The position numbers and the translations under genes are program-made. Source: Hallella seregens ATCC 51272 (lineage in GTDB: Bacteria; Bacteroidota; Bacteroidia; Bacteroidales; Bacteroidaceae). From it: a stretch of 64,000 nt of DNA. A model generated the notes under the pieces. The model searched no databases. It saw only the letters and a program-made list of their open reading frames with translations, and was not told where the DNA came from. Numbering within the stretch: position 1 is the first letter of the stretch; each line of letters starts with the position of its first letter. Below are positions 54,168-61,692 of the stretch, piece after piece. The stretch is from NCBI RefSeq assembly GCF_000518545.1, contig NZ_JADU01000016.1:1-64000 (forward strand). The letters are read 5' to 3'.

Positions 54168-54755
54168 TTAGTTGGCTCTCACCTTATTAAATATAGCTAC
54201 CAGAAAGCCCAGTGAAAGAAATGCACCTGGAGGCAGCACGAAGAGGAGTATGTTGGTGGTCTCGGGCAGCAGCTGGAAGCCAAAGAGGCTGCCCGCTCCG
54301 AGAATCTCACGCATGGCTCCCAGCAACGTCAGTGCCAACGTGAAGCCAAGGCCAATCCCCAAACCGTCGCAAAAGCTCTCCAAGGGTGTGTGCTTGCAGG
54401 CAAAGCTCTCGGCACGTCCGAGGATGATGCAGTTGACCACGATCAGCGGGATGTAGATGCCCAATGCCTTGTTAATGCTGTCGGGAGCATAAGCCGACAT
54501 GAACATTTGCAGGATGGTGACAAAGGCTGCTATCACCACGATGAAGACAGGAATGCGCACTTTGTCGGGGGTGACGCTTTTGATGCACGAAATGACGGTG
54601 TTGGTGCAGACCAGCACCAGCATGGTTGCCAGTCCCATGGACAGACCGTTGACGGTGCTTGTCGTCGTGGCCAGCGTGGGGCACATGCCCAGCAAAAGGA
54701 CGAAGGTGGGGTTCTCCTTGACCAGGCCGTTGGTTATGATTTGAAGATGATTCAT
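54168..54755 (-). CDS. rnfE: RNF complex subunit RnfE
   Basis: 195 residues with six membrane segments. NPTFVLLLGMCPTLATTTS and IPLIVVNCIILGRAESFA are the RnfE/NqrD signature, related to RnfA but inverted in the membrane. It follows rnfG by 17 nt. Confidence 0.97.
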   Translation of the reverse strand: MNHLQIITNGLVKENPTFVLLLGMCPTLATTTSTVNGLSMGLATMLVLVCTNTVISCIKSVTPDKVRIPVFIVVIAAFVTILQMFMSAYAPDSINKALGIYIPLIVVNCIILGRAESFACKHTPLESFCDGLGIGLGFTLALTLLGAMREILGAGSLFGFQLLPETTNILLFVLPPGAFLSLGFLVAIFNKVRAN

Positions 54756-54772
54756 GATTTTATCCCTTTCTT

Positions 54773-55390
54773 TTACTTGTTGGCATTGACCGTCCGATGT
54801 TCATGCTTCACCGACTGGCTATAAGCTGCATAGGCCTGATTCACAGCCTTGAGAAAAGCACGGCTTGTAATGGTAGAGGCTGTAATGGCATCCACCTGTC
54901 CGCCATCCTTGCTCACGGAGAGGAGCGCCTCGTTGGGACGCATGCCAATGATGTCGCCCTTGCCTCCTTTCTGGAACCAAGTTTGAGCCTTGGCTCCCAA
55001 GCCGGGTGTCTCCGATGTCTGCAAAATGGTATAGCCCAGTATGGCACCTTGCGGATTGAATCCCACCAGCACCCTGAGGTCTCCGCCGAAGCCCAGTGTC
55101 GTGCTTTCCACAGCGGCGCCGAGAGGGCGTCCGTTTCGGTCGGCAGTTTGGTGAACAACGAAAGTAGCCTCCTTTCCATCCATGGATAGTTTCAGCGTAT
55201 CGTTGGCCGTCACGGTGAGTCCTGTCGTCCCCATGACTTCCTGAATGCCGTCGGCCAGCGTTTTTTCAGCCTTTTCGGCAATCGGGCCTTCGGTGATATG
55301 ATTCACCCACGCCAGCAGCACACCCGTGATTAGCGCACAGCCCACGAGCACAAGTATGAGGTTTTGCAGTGAAGAACTGATTTTTTTCAT
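54773..55390 (-). CDS. rnfG: RNF complex subunit RnfG (covalent flavin carrier)
   Basis: 205 residues from the ATG at 55390. One N-terminal membrane segment is followed by an FMN-binding domain. The flavin-attachment region reads DAITASTITSRAF, in place of the classic S-G-A-T; the Thr that would bear FMN is kept but the Gly is Ala. It follows rnfD by 10 nt. Confidence 0.93.
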   Translation of the reverse strand: MKKISSSLQNLILVLVGCALITGVLLAWVNHITEGPIAEKAEKTLADGIQEVMGTTGLTVTANDTLKLSMDGKEATFVVHQTADRNGRPLGAAVESTTLGFGGDLRVLVGFNPQGAILGYTILQTSETPGLGAKAQTWFQKGGKGDIIGMRPNEALLSVSKDGGQVDAITASTITSRAFLKAVNQAYAAYSQSVKHEHRTVNANK

Positions 55391-55400
55391 GACATTTCTC

Positions 55401-56405
55401 CTACTTGTTATTGGCCGGCACTTCACCAAAGCGCTTGGGTTTCACATAAAAATTGATAAGCGGGGTGCAGGCGTTCATCATCAAGATGGCAAACGACATG
55501 CCTTCCGGATAGCTGCCCCAGTTGCGGATGACCACTGTCAGGAAGCCAATGGCGACTCCATAAATCAGCTGTCCCCTGTGGGTCATGGGCGACGATACGT
55601 AGTCGGTGGCCATAAAGATGGCTCCCAGCATGAGTCCGCCGCTCAGAATCACTTGTATGGGATTGGCATAAATGGGGTTGGCCGCATGCAGAAGCCCACT
55701 GAATATGAAGACGGTGAGGATGATGCTTACAGGGATGTGCCATGTGATAATGCGTTTCCAGAGCATGTAGCCCAGTCCCAGCAACAGGGTCAGCGCACAT
55801 ATTTCTCCCAACGTGCCTGCACCGAGCCCATTTCCTGCATTGCCCAGCAACATATCCATCGCACTGGGCACCTTGTCGAGCAGACTGGAATCGCCGCTTT
55901 TGATGGCCTCTTTCATGAGGCTCAACGGGGTGGCGCCCGTCGTGGCATCGGTATAGGCAGCTTGCTGTCCGCCTATGGGCCAGCTGGTCATGGCCGCCGG
56001 AAAACTGACCAGCAAAAAACAACGGCCCACCAATGCCGGATTGAAAATGTTGCAGCCCAGCCCGCCAAAACTCATTTTGCCCACGCCTATGGCCACAAGT
56101 GCCCCAACCAGAATCATCCAGATGGGGAAGTTGCTGGGGAGGTTCATACCCAGCAGCAAGCCGGTAAGCATGGCCGAGCAGTCGGTGAGCGTGGTGGGAC
56201 GGCGGAGCAGGTATTTGGTGATCGACCACTCAAAAAACATGCAGGCGGCCACACTTGTCAGGCAGACGACCACGGAACCGAGCCCGAAATAGTAAAAGGA
56301 AACCAAAAGCGTTGGGAGAAGGGCAAGAATGACTCCCCGCATATTCGCCTCGATGCTGTCCGTGCCATGGACATGCGGCGATAGTGAAACGACTAATTTA
56401 CTCAT
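55401..56405 (-). CDS. rnfD: RNF complex subunit RnfD
   Basis: 334 residues with nine or more membrane segments. The covalent-flavin motif TGAT lies in DATTGATPLSLM; SPHVHGTDSIEANMRGVIL at the N-terminus and GGLGCNIFNPALVGRCFLL in the middle are family marks. It carries electrons through the membrane and is tied to ion pumping. It follows rnfC by 37 nt. Confidence 0.96.
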   Translation of the reverse strand: MSKLVVSLSPHVHGTDSIEANMRGVILALLPTLLVSFYYFGLGSVVVCLTSVAACMFFEWSITKYLLRRPTTLTDCSAMLTGLLLGMNLPSNFPIWMILVGALVAIGVGKMSFGGLGCNIFNPALVGRCFLLVSFPAAMTSWPIGGQQAAYTDATTGATPLSLMKEAIKSGDSSLLDKVPSAMDMLLGNAGNGLGAGTLGEICALTLLLGLGYMLWKRIITWHIPVSIILTVFIFSGLLHAANPIYANPIQVILSGGLMLGAIFMATDYVSSPMTHRGQLIYGVAIGFLTVVIRNWGSYPEGMSFAILMMNACTPLINFYVKPKRFGEVPANNK

Positions 56406-56442
56406 GTTTAAATCCGATTGTATGCAATCGTTGATGTTTCTT

Positions 56443-57792
56443 TTATTTCTTGTTTCTCGCTTTGATAATGTTCATGACAGCAGCTTTGCCCTGCAGGATA
56501 TTGTCCAGCAAAGGACGATGGGCCGGGCAAGTGAACTGGCAGGAGCCGCAGGAAATGCAGCTTGTCACCGCCTCGGCTTCGAGCCGCTCATACTTCTGCA
56601 AGGCCGACAGTGTTGCAATGAGGTAAGGCTCCAGCCCCATGGGGCACACTGCAACGCACTTGCTGCAGCGTATACAGGGCTGCACAGGTTTGCGATGCGC
56701 CTCCTGCCCGGTGAGTACGGTAATCGAATTGGTGCCTTTGCACACGGGCACGTCCAGACTGCTGACAGCCTTGCCCATCATGGGGCCACCCGCCAACACC
56801 TTGTTGTCGCCTTCGGGCATGCCTCCACACGCTTCGATGAGCTGGCCAAAGGGGGTGCCCATACGCACTAAGAAGTTGCCCGGCCGGGCGATTCCCTTGC
56901 CTGTCACCGTGGTGTAACGCTCGAAAAGAGGCTTGTTCTTCATCACGGCTTGATAGACGGCAAAGGCCGTTCCCACGTTATGCACCACTGCACCTACACT
57001 GACTGGAATGGCCGGCGGGGCCGGAACCTGTCGGCGTATCACGGCATCCACCAGTTGTTTTTCTCCTCCTTGTGGATATTTTTGCGCCAAAGGCACCACC
57101 TGGATGCGAGCATCTTCGCGTGCTCGTTCCGTGAGCAGCCGAATGGCTTGCGGTTTGTTCTCTTCAATGCCGATATAGCCTTGGTCCACGCCAACGGCTT
57201 TCATCAGCAGCTGTATGCCTACCATGATCTCGCCGGCGTGCTCCATCATCAGCCGATAGTCCGAGGTGATGTAGGGTTCGCACTCCACCCCATTGATGAT
57301 GACACAACTGGCCTTGCTGCCGGGCGGCGGTGTCAGCTTGATAAAGGTAGGGAATCCGGCGCCGCCCATACCCGTAACGCCGGCCTCCTTGATACGGGCC
57401 ACGATCTCTTCTGGGGTAAGCTCCGGATGGGCGGCCAGCGTCTCCAGCCGCTCCGAACGGTCGATTCGTTCCTCCCACTCGTCCCCCTCCACGTTGACAT
57501 AGATGGCCGGTTGGCGATACCCCGTGGCATCTATGGCCATGTCCACTTTGGCCACAGTGCCCGACACCGAGGAGTAGATGGGAGCAGAGACAAAGCCTCC
57601 GGCTTCGGCAATCAGTGTGCCCACCTTGACTTTGTCCCCGCGACGGACAACCGGTTTGGCCGGTGCTCCGATGTGCTGCCCCAAGGGGAAGATGGCTGTC
57701 TTGGGCAGTTCGGCTGCCACGGTTACGGCATCGGTCGACAATTTGTTCTCTTCGGGATGGATGCCTCCAATACGGAATGTGTGCAATTTCAT
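56443..57792 (-). CDS. rnfC: RNF complex subunit RnfC
   Basis: 449 residues. A flavin- and NADH-binding part (GMGGAGFPTFIKL, VINGVECEPYITSDYRLM) is followed by two [4Fe-4S] ferredoxin motifs, CIRCSKCVAVCPMGLEP and CISCGSCQFTCPAHRP. It is the NAD+/NADH site of the complex. It is shorter than the proteobacterial RnfC, which has an extra Ala/Lys-rich tail. It overlaps rnfB by 4 nt. Confidence 0.97.
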   Translation of the reverse strand: MKLHTFRIGGIHPEENKLSTDAVTVAAELPKTAIFPLGQHIGAPAKPVVRRGDKVKVGTLIAEAGGFVSAPIYSSVSGTVAKVDMAIDATGYRQPAIYVNVEGDEWEERIDRSERLETLAAHPELTPEEIVARIKEAGVTGMGGAGFPTFIKLTPPPGSKASCVIINGVECEPYITSDYRLMMEHAGEIMVGIQLLMKAVGVDQGYIGIEENKPQAIRLLTERAREDARIQVVPLAQKYPQGGEKQLVDAVIRRQVPAPPAIPVSVGAVVHNVGTAFAVYQAVMKNKPLFERYTTVTGKGIARPGNFLVRMGTPFGQLIEACGGMPEGDNKVLAGGPMMGKAVSSLDVPVCKGTNSITVLTGQEAHRKPVQPCIRCSKCVAVCPMGLEPYLIATLSALQKYERLEAEAVTSCISCGSCQFTCPAHRPLLDNILQGKAAVMNIIKARNKK

Positions 57793-58649
57793 ACGGCTGC
57801 CTCCTTGATTTCAATCTTCTTTTTCACGGGAAAGTTCACTTTGACGATGGCCCCTGTCGGACATTCGTCGACACACTTGGTGCACAGACGGCACTTGTTG
57901 AAATCGATATAGGACAGGTTGTTCTCAATCGTAATGGCATCAAATGAGCACGCTTTCTCGCACTTGCCACAAGCGATGCAAGCCACCTGGCACGCTTTGC
58001 GTGCCGCGGCTCCCTTGTCTTGGTTCACACACTGCACGTAGACGCGGCGGTTCTTGGGTCCTTTCTTGCGCAATTCGATGATATGACGCGGACAGGCTTT
58101 GACGCATGCACCACACGAAGTGCATTTGTCATCGTCCACTTCGGGCAGCCTGGTTTCCGGGTTCATGCGGATGGCATCGAACTGACAGGCCTGCACGCAG
58201 TCGCCACAGCCCAGACAACCATAGCCGCATGCCGTCTCGCCGGCACCTGTGGCGTGCATGGCGGCACAGGTCATCAGTCCATCATATTGAGCAATGCGCG
58301 GCCGATGCTCGCACGTGCCATTGCAGCGCACCACGGCAACCTGCGGTTCCGCATTGGCCACGGCCATGCCCAACAAGTCGGCTACCTGTCCCATCACTTC
58401 CTGCCCACCGACAGGACACATCAGTCCGTCGATGGAACCTTGGTCGGCCCCTTTGACAAGAGCGTCGGCCATGCCCAAACAACCGGCAAAACCACACCCG
58501 CCGCAGTTAGCGCCGGGCAGTGCCTCCTGCACCTGTCCGATGCGCGGATCTTCATCTACAGCAAACTTCTTGGAGACCAGGTAGAGCACCACGGCTGCAA
58601 CCAGTGCAATGGATCCAAGAACAATGACTGCATTCAAAATAAAATCCAT
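57789..58649 (-). CDS. rnfB: RNF complex subunit RnfB (ferredoxin-type)
   Basis: 286 residues from the ATG at 58649. A membrane anchor (residues 1-25) precedes the CGGCGFAGC iron-sulphur domain and then four further cysteine clusters: CLGCGDCVQAC, CTSCGACVKAC, CIACGKCEKAC and CRLCTKCVDEC. It takes electrons from ferredoxin. With one domain cluster and four ferredoxin motifs it is the larger RnfB form found in anaerobes. It follows rseC by 59 nt. Confidence 0.96.
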   Translation of the reverse strand: MDFILNAVIVLGSIALVAAVVLYLVSKKFAVDEDPRIGQVQEALPGANCGGCGFAGCLGMADALVKGADQGSIDGLMCPVGGQEVMGQVADLLGMAVANAEPQVAVVRCNGTCEHRPRIAQYDGLMTCAAMHATGAGETACGYGCLGCGDCVQACQFDAIRMNPETRLPEVDDDKCTSCGACVKACPRHIIELRKKGPKNRRVYVQCVNQDKGAAARKACQVACIACGKCEKACSFDAITIENNLSYIDFNKCRLCTKCVDECPTGAIVKVNFPVKKKIEIKEAAV

Positions 58650-58708
58650 AACTTTTTTGTATTCGTTTTTCTTGATATAAGTAGGTTTGTTGTTTTGTAT
58701 TCTTGTAT

Positions 58709-59119
58709 CTATTCGATGTAGAATGAAAGTTGGCTGCGTATCTTGTGGCGTAGCAGATAGAGCAATATATAATAAGGTATAAGCGCACCGATGCTGGCCA
58801 AGGCGGCCCATGCCTCTCGGCCGGTCAGCAGCATGACGATGACGAGAGTGCCTGTCATCAACGCAAGCGGGAAGCCGAAACCCCATGTCACGGCCCGAAA
58901 CCCAGACCGAACATCCGTGGAGACCGTTACCTGCTCCCCCATCCTGCGCCCGTCGGTGTCTGCCGTATAGACGTCTATCAGTTTCTCGGCCGATTCCGAT
59001 GTCGTGCAATGGCCGTTCGCCTTGCAGGTGGCGCAGGCTGCCGTTTGCACGATGCGCACCGTCAATCGCTGCTGCCCGATGTCCGTGATAACTCCCGAGT
59101 GTGTTATCTTATTGCTCAT
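58709..59119 (-). CDS. rseC: RseC/SoxR-reducing system family protein
   Basis: 136 residues. An N-terminal soluble part with HSGVITDIGQQRLTVRI and the cysteine motif CATCKANGHCTTSE is followed by two membrane segments (about 75-93 and 100-118). RseC-like proteins belong with Rnf and help maintain its redox state. It is the first gene of the rnf operon. Confidence 0.93.
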   Translation of the reverse strand: MSNKITHSGVITDIGQQRLTVRIVQTAACATCKANGHCTTSESAEKLIDVYTADTDGRRMGEQVTVSTDVRSGFRAVTWGFGFPLALMTGTLVIVMLLTGREAWAALASIGALIPYYILLYLLRHKIRSQLSFYIE

Positions 59120-59150
59120 TCGCTATTTTGTAAGGTCGACTTGACAAATG

Positions 59151-59182
59151 CAAAAGTAACAACAATTCTCCAAACGAACAAT
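59151..59182 (-). promoter_or_regulatory. Promoter of rseC-rnfBCDGEA
   Basis: On the minus strand ATTG (59179-59182, one mismatch), 20 nt, TACTTTTG (59151-59158), 31 nt upstream of the rseC ATG. Confidence 0.6.
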
Positions 59183-59223
59183 AAAAAAGCCAGTTTTTTC
59201 AGTCTCTTCACCAAAAACCCAAG

Positions 59224-59276
59224 GCATCAAGAAAGCCTTGCACTCGGACTGTCCGGGTGCAAGGCTTTCTTGATGC
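59224..59276 (-). terminator. 26-bp hairpin after the tailed secreted protein gene
   Basis: GCATCAAGAAAGCC at 59224-59237 begins a 26-nt arm that is complementary to 59251-59276 with only one G-U pair, almost without a loop. It starts 17 nt past the stop at 59294. On the minus strand the tail reads GGGTTTTTGG, a weak T-run. Termination or mRNA end-protection is likely. Confidence 0.65.
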
Positions 59277-59293
59277 TTGTCGGTTTGTCGCCG

Positions 59294-60457
59294 TTATTTG
59301 ACGACAATCTTTCTTCCATTCTGTATATACAGGCCATGAGGCAGATGCTGCGTGCCATTATCCGACACCTTTTGGCCGGAGACCGTATAGACCGCCGATG
59401 ATGTACCACGCTGGTCGGCCGTCGTCATGCTGATGCCTGTAGCATAGGCTTCGGGAAGCAACAGGCGGTAGACCTCTGGCGAACCAGCCTTTACTTTCAG
59501 ATAAAAACTGTTGCGAGGGATATACTTGCCGGTAGATTTCTTCAGCACCAGCACGCCGTCTTCCACAGCCAACACCCGCATGGTGGCCGGATCGTTCCTG
59601 ACATAATTCTCGTGGTTGAGAATTTGGTCGTAGCTGGCCACCAAATCCTTGGACGAACAGAAGTACACACCGGTCAGCTTGTTGTCGGTCAATGGCGATG
59701 ACACTGTCCTCTGCAAGAGGATTCGGTTGTCCGAAGCGTTGCCCGATGCAGTCTTGACGATAATGGGTGTGGCTCCCGGAATGACTTCTGTTGCCACCTC
59801 CCTAAGCTCAGCGATGGCTTTTTCATCGCTGAATTTGTCCACGTAGTAGGCTTTCATGCCCGACGAATAAAACGAGAATGGGAAATCTGCATAGAAACTT
59901 TGATAGTAGTCGGAACCTACTTGAAGGTCGGGTGAGAATCCGAAATAATTGCTGTCGTCATCGGCACTTACTGGCTTGACAAACCAATACTTGTAGGCTT
60001 CGCCACTCGTCAGCATGTAGCCCATGGAATCATAGGGCTCCGTATATCCTTTTCTCTCGTTGTCGAACACCTCGTCGCTCAGGAACACACTGACTCCCGA
60101 GTAGGTGCCGTAGGCCATGTAGGTCTTGCCCACAGGCTTGAGCTGCAGGTAATATTCGCCCAGCATCTTGGTGGTGTTTGCCCCTTGGGCAGCCAGCTCG
60201 TATCCCTTTCCCTTGATGTTTTTGAAGTAAATGATGGATGCAGGATCAGAGACGATGCGATTGTAATCGTGGAATGAGCGGATGGCTTTCAGATCGGCAT
60301 CGGTAGCCACCTTGTCCAATTTGGCCTTGTTGTCGTACAGGGCCATGTAGCGCTTGGTCTTTGTGTTCTGCACACGATAATAGCCGTCAGCAATCTGGGC
60401 TTTGGCCATGAGGGCCATACCCAGCAGCAGGGCAAACAAAGAGACTTTTTTTCTCAT
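59294..60457 (-). CDS. Secreted protein with an LRR-type C-terminal tail
   Basis: 387 residues from the ATG at 60457, with a signal peptide (MRKKVSLFALLLGMALMAKA). The mature part begins ADGYYRVQNTKTKRYMALYD, a lectin-like (ricin-B-like) opening, and continues without a recognised domain. It ends GLYIQNGRKIVVK, like the LRR protein at 34370. The tail suggests export through the type IX system or anchoring in the outer membrane. No function is known. Confidence 0.75.
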   Translation of the reverse strand: MRKKVSLFALLLGMALMAKAQIADGYYRVQNTKTKRYMALYDNKAKLDKVATDADLKAIRSFHDYNRIVSDPASIIYFKNIKGKGYELAAQGANTTKMLGEYYLQLKPVGKTYMAYGTYSGVSVFLSDEVFDNERKGYTEPYDSMGYMLTSGEAYKYWFVKPVSADDDSNYFGFSPDLQVGSDYYQSFYADFPFSFYSSGMKAYYVDKFSDEKAIAELREVATEVIPGATPIIVKTASGNASDNRILLQRTVSSPLTDNKLTGVYFCSSKDLVASYDQILNHENYVRNDPATMRVLAVEDGVLVLKKSTGKYIPRNSFYLKVKAGSPEVYRLLLPEAYATGISMTTADQRGTSSAVYTVSGQKVSDNGTQHLPHGLYIQNGRKIVVK

Positions 60458-60470
60458 TTCATATCTATAT

Positions 60471-60522
60471 AAAAGGGCCCTGCCCAAGACTTTCTTTCAT
60501 GTTGAAAGTCGGGCAGGGTCCC
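60471..60522 (-). terminator. Hairpin between the OmpA gene and the tailed protein gene
   Basis: GGGCCCTGCCC...GACTTTC (60475-60494) pairs with GAAAGTC...GGGCAGGGTCCC (60504-60522) with small bulges, and the minus strand follows with TTTTATAT. It may terminate or only lower transcription into the tailed protein gene, whose ATG lies just beyond it. Confidence 0.65.
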
Positions 60523-60545
60523 TTGGATTCTATTTATAAAAAGGA

Positions 60546-61658
60546 CTATTCTGCAATACAGATGGACACACGGTTCTTGTCATTCTCCTGGAAAGGCTGA
60601 ACATAGGCACCTTTAGAGTCTGCCGTGATACGGGCCTGCGCAATGCCATATTTGGTACGGAGCAAGGTCACTACCGACTGAGCACGCTGTGCTGCCAGGC
60701 GGTCATTGATCTTGTTGTTACCCGTACCGGCATCAGCATAACCGGTCACAGAAACCTTGGCATCGGGATGGCTATTCAGGAAGTCGGCCATTTCTTTCAC
60801 TTTAGTCTCTTCGGCTGCGGTCACATTGTACTTGCCAATCGTGAAGAACACGTCCTTGCGCAGTTGCTCCACCACCTTTTCAGGTGCAGGAGCTGGCTTC
60901 TCGACGATGCGCTCCACAATGCGCTCCACAGGCTGCGGAGGCATGGGAGCCTCTACGCGACGTGCGGTATAGGTCTTGCCCAAGTTCACCTTGATGCCAG
61001 CCAGTGCATTGAAGTACCAGTCGGGGTTGCCTGCCTGCTTGGAATTGTAGCGATCGCTCAGCGCTGTAGCGTTCACCTCAATGCCCACAGAAACAGCCTT
61101 GCTCACGCGGAAATCGAAGTCCATGCCTGCACGGCCGAAGAAACGTGTCTTGGTGCCGTCCCACAGGTAGTCAAGATTCTGGTGGCTGAAGGGGAACACT
61201 GTACCCAGTTTGGCAGCCACGTCCTTGGCCTCATCGTTGTCGAAACCGATGTTGGCACCTGCACCCACGAAAGCTGACACGTTGAACACGCGGTTGGGGT
61301 TGAAACCTGCAAAGACATTGCTCAAGTTGAACATCAGGTCAAGTCCCGGTGCCACGTACTTGTACTTCCACTTGTAGGTGTTGTTGCCAATCTCCCAGCC
61401 GCCCCGGCTCTGCCAGGCATTTGCTGCCAGGCGGAGACCGAACTCCGGCGTGAAGTTGTAACCCACGGCCAGCTGTGCGTTGGGCGAAACCAAATCCTTG
61501 AATTTCACCTCACCCAATGTGTACTGACCACCAACCTGTCCCTGGATATACCAGTGAGGATTAAAATCGTATACCGTCTTTGCCTCGGGCTCCTGTGCAG
61601 ATGCAGTCATGGCAGCCATCAGCATCAAGCCGGACATAAATACTTTATTGAGTTTCAT
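60546..61658 (-). CDS. OmpA family outer-membrane protein
   Basis: 370 residues with a signal peptide. An eight-stranded barrel (about 35-220: WYIQGQVGGQYTLGEVKF, NTYKWKYKYVAPGLDLMF) is followed by a Pro/Glu hinge (MPPQPVERIVERIVEKPAP), then an OmpA peptidoglycan-binding domain with DVFFTIGKY, VSVTGYADAGTGN and NDRLAAQRAQSV. It ties the outer membrane to peptidoglycan. It begins 34 nt after the coiled-coil protein stop. Confidence 0.94.
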   Translation of the reverse strand: MKLNKVFMSGLMLMAAMTASAQEPEAKTVYDFNPHWYIQGQVGGQYTLGEVKFKDLVSPNAQLAVGYNFTPEFGLRLAANAWQSRGGWEIGNNTYKWKYKYVAPGLDLMFNLSNVFAGFNPNRVFNVSAFVGAGANIGFDNDEAKDVAAKLGTVFPFSHQNLDYLWDGTKTRFFGRAGMDFDFRVSKAVSVGIEVNATALSDRYNSKQAGNPDWYFNALAGIKVNLGKTYTARRVEAPMPPQPVERIVERIVEKPAPAPEKVVEQLRKDVFFTIGKYNVTAAEETKVKEMADFLNSHPDAKVSVTGYADAGTGNNKINDRLAAQRAQSVVTLLRTKYGIAQARITADSKGAYVQPFQENDKNRVSICIAE

Positions 61659-61692
61659 ATCGTTGAGTCTATTATGTATTTACCTATGTTTA

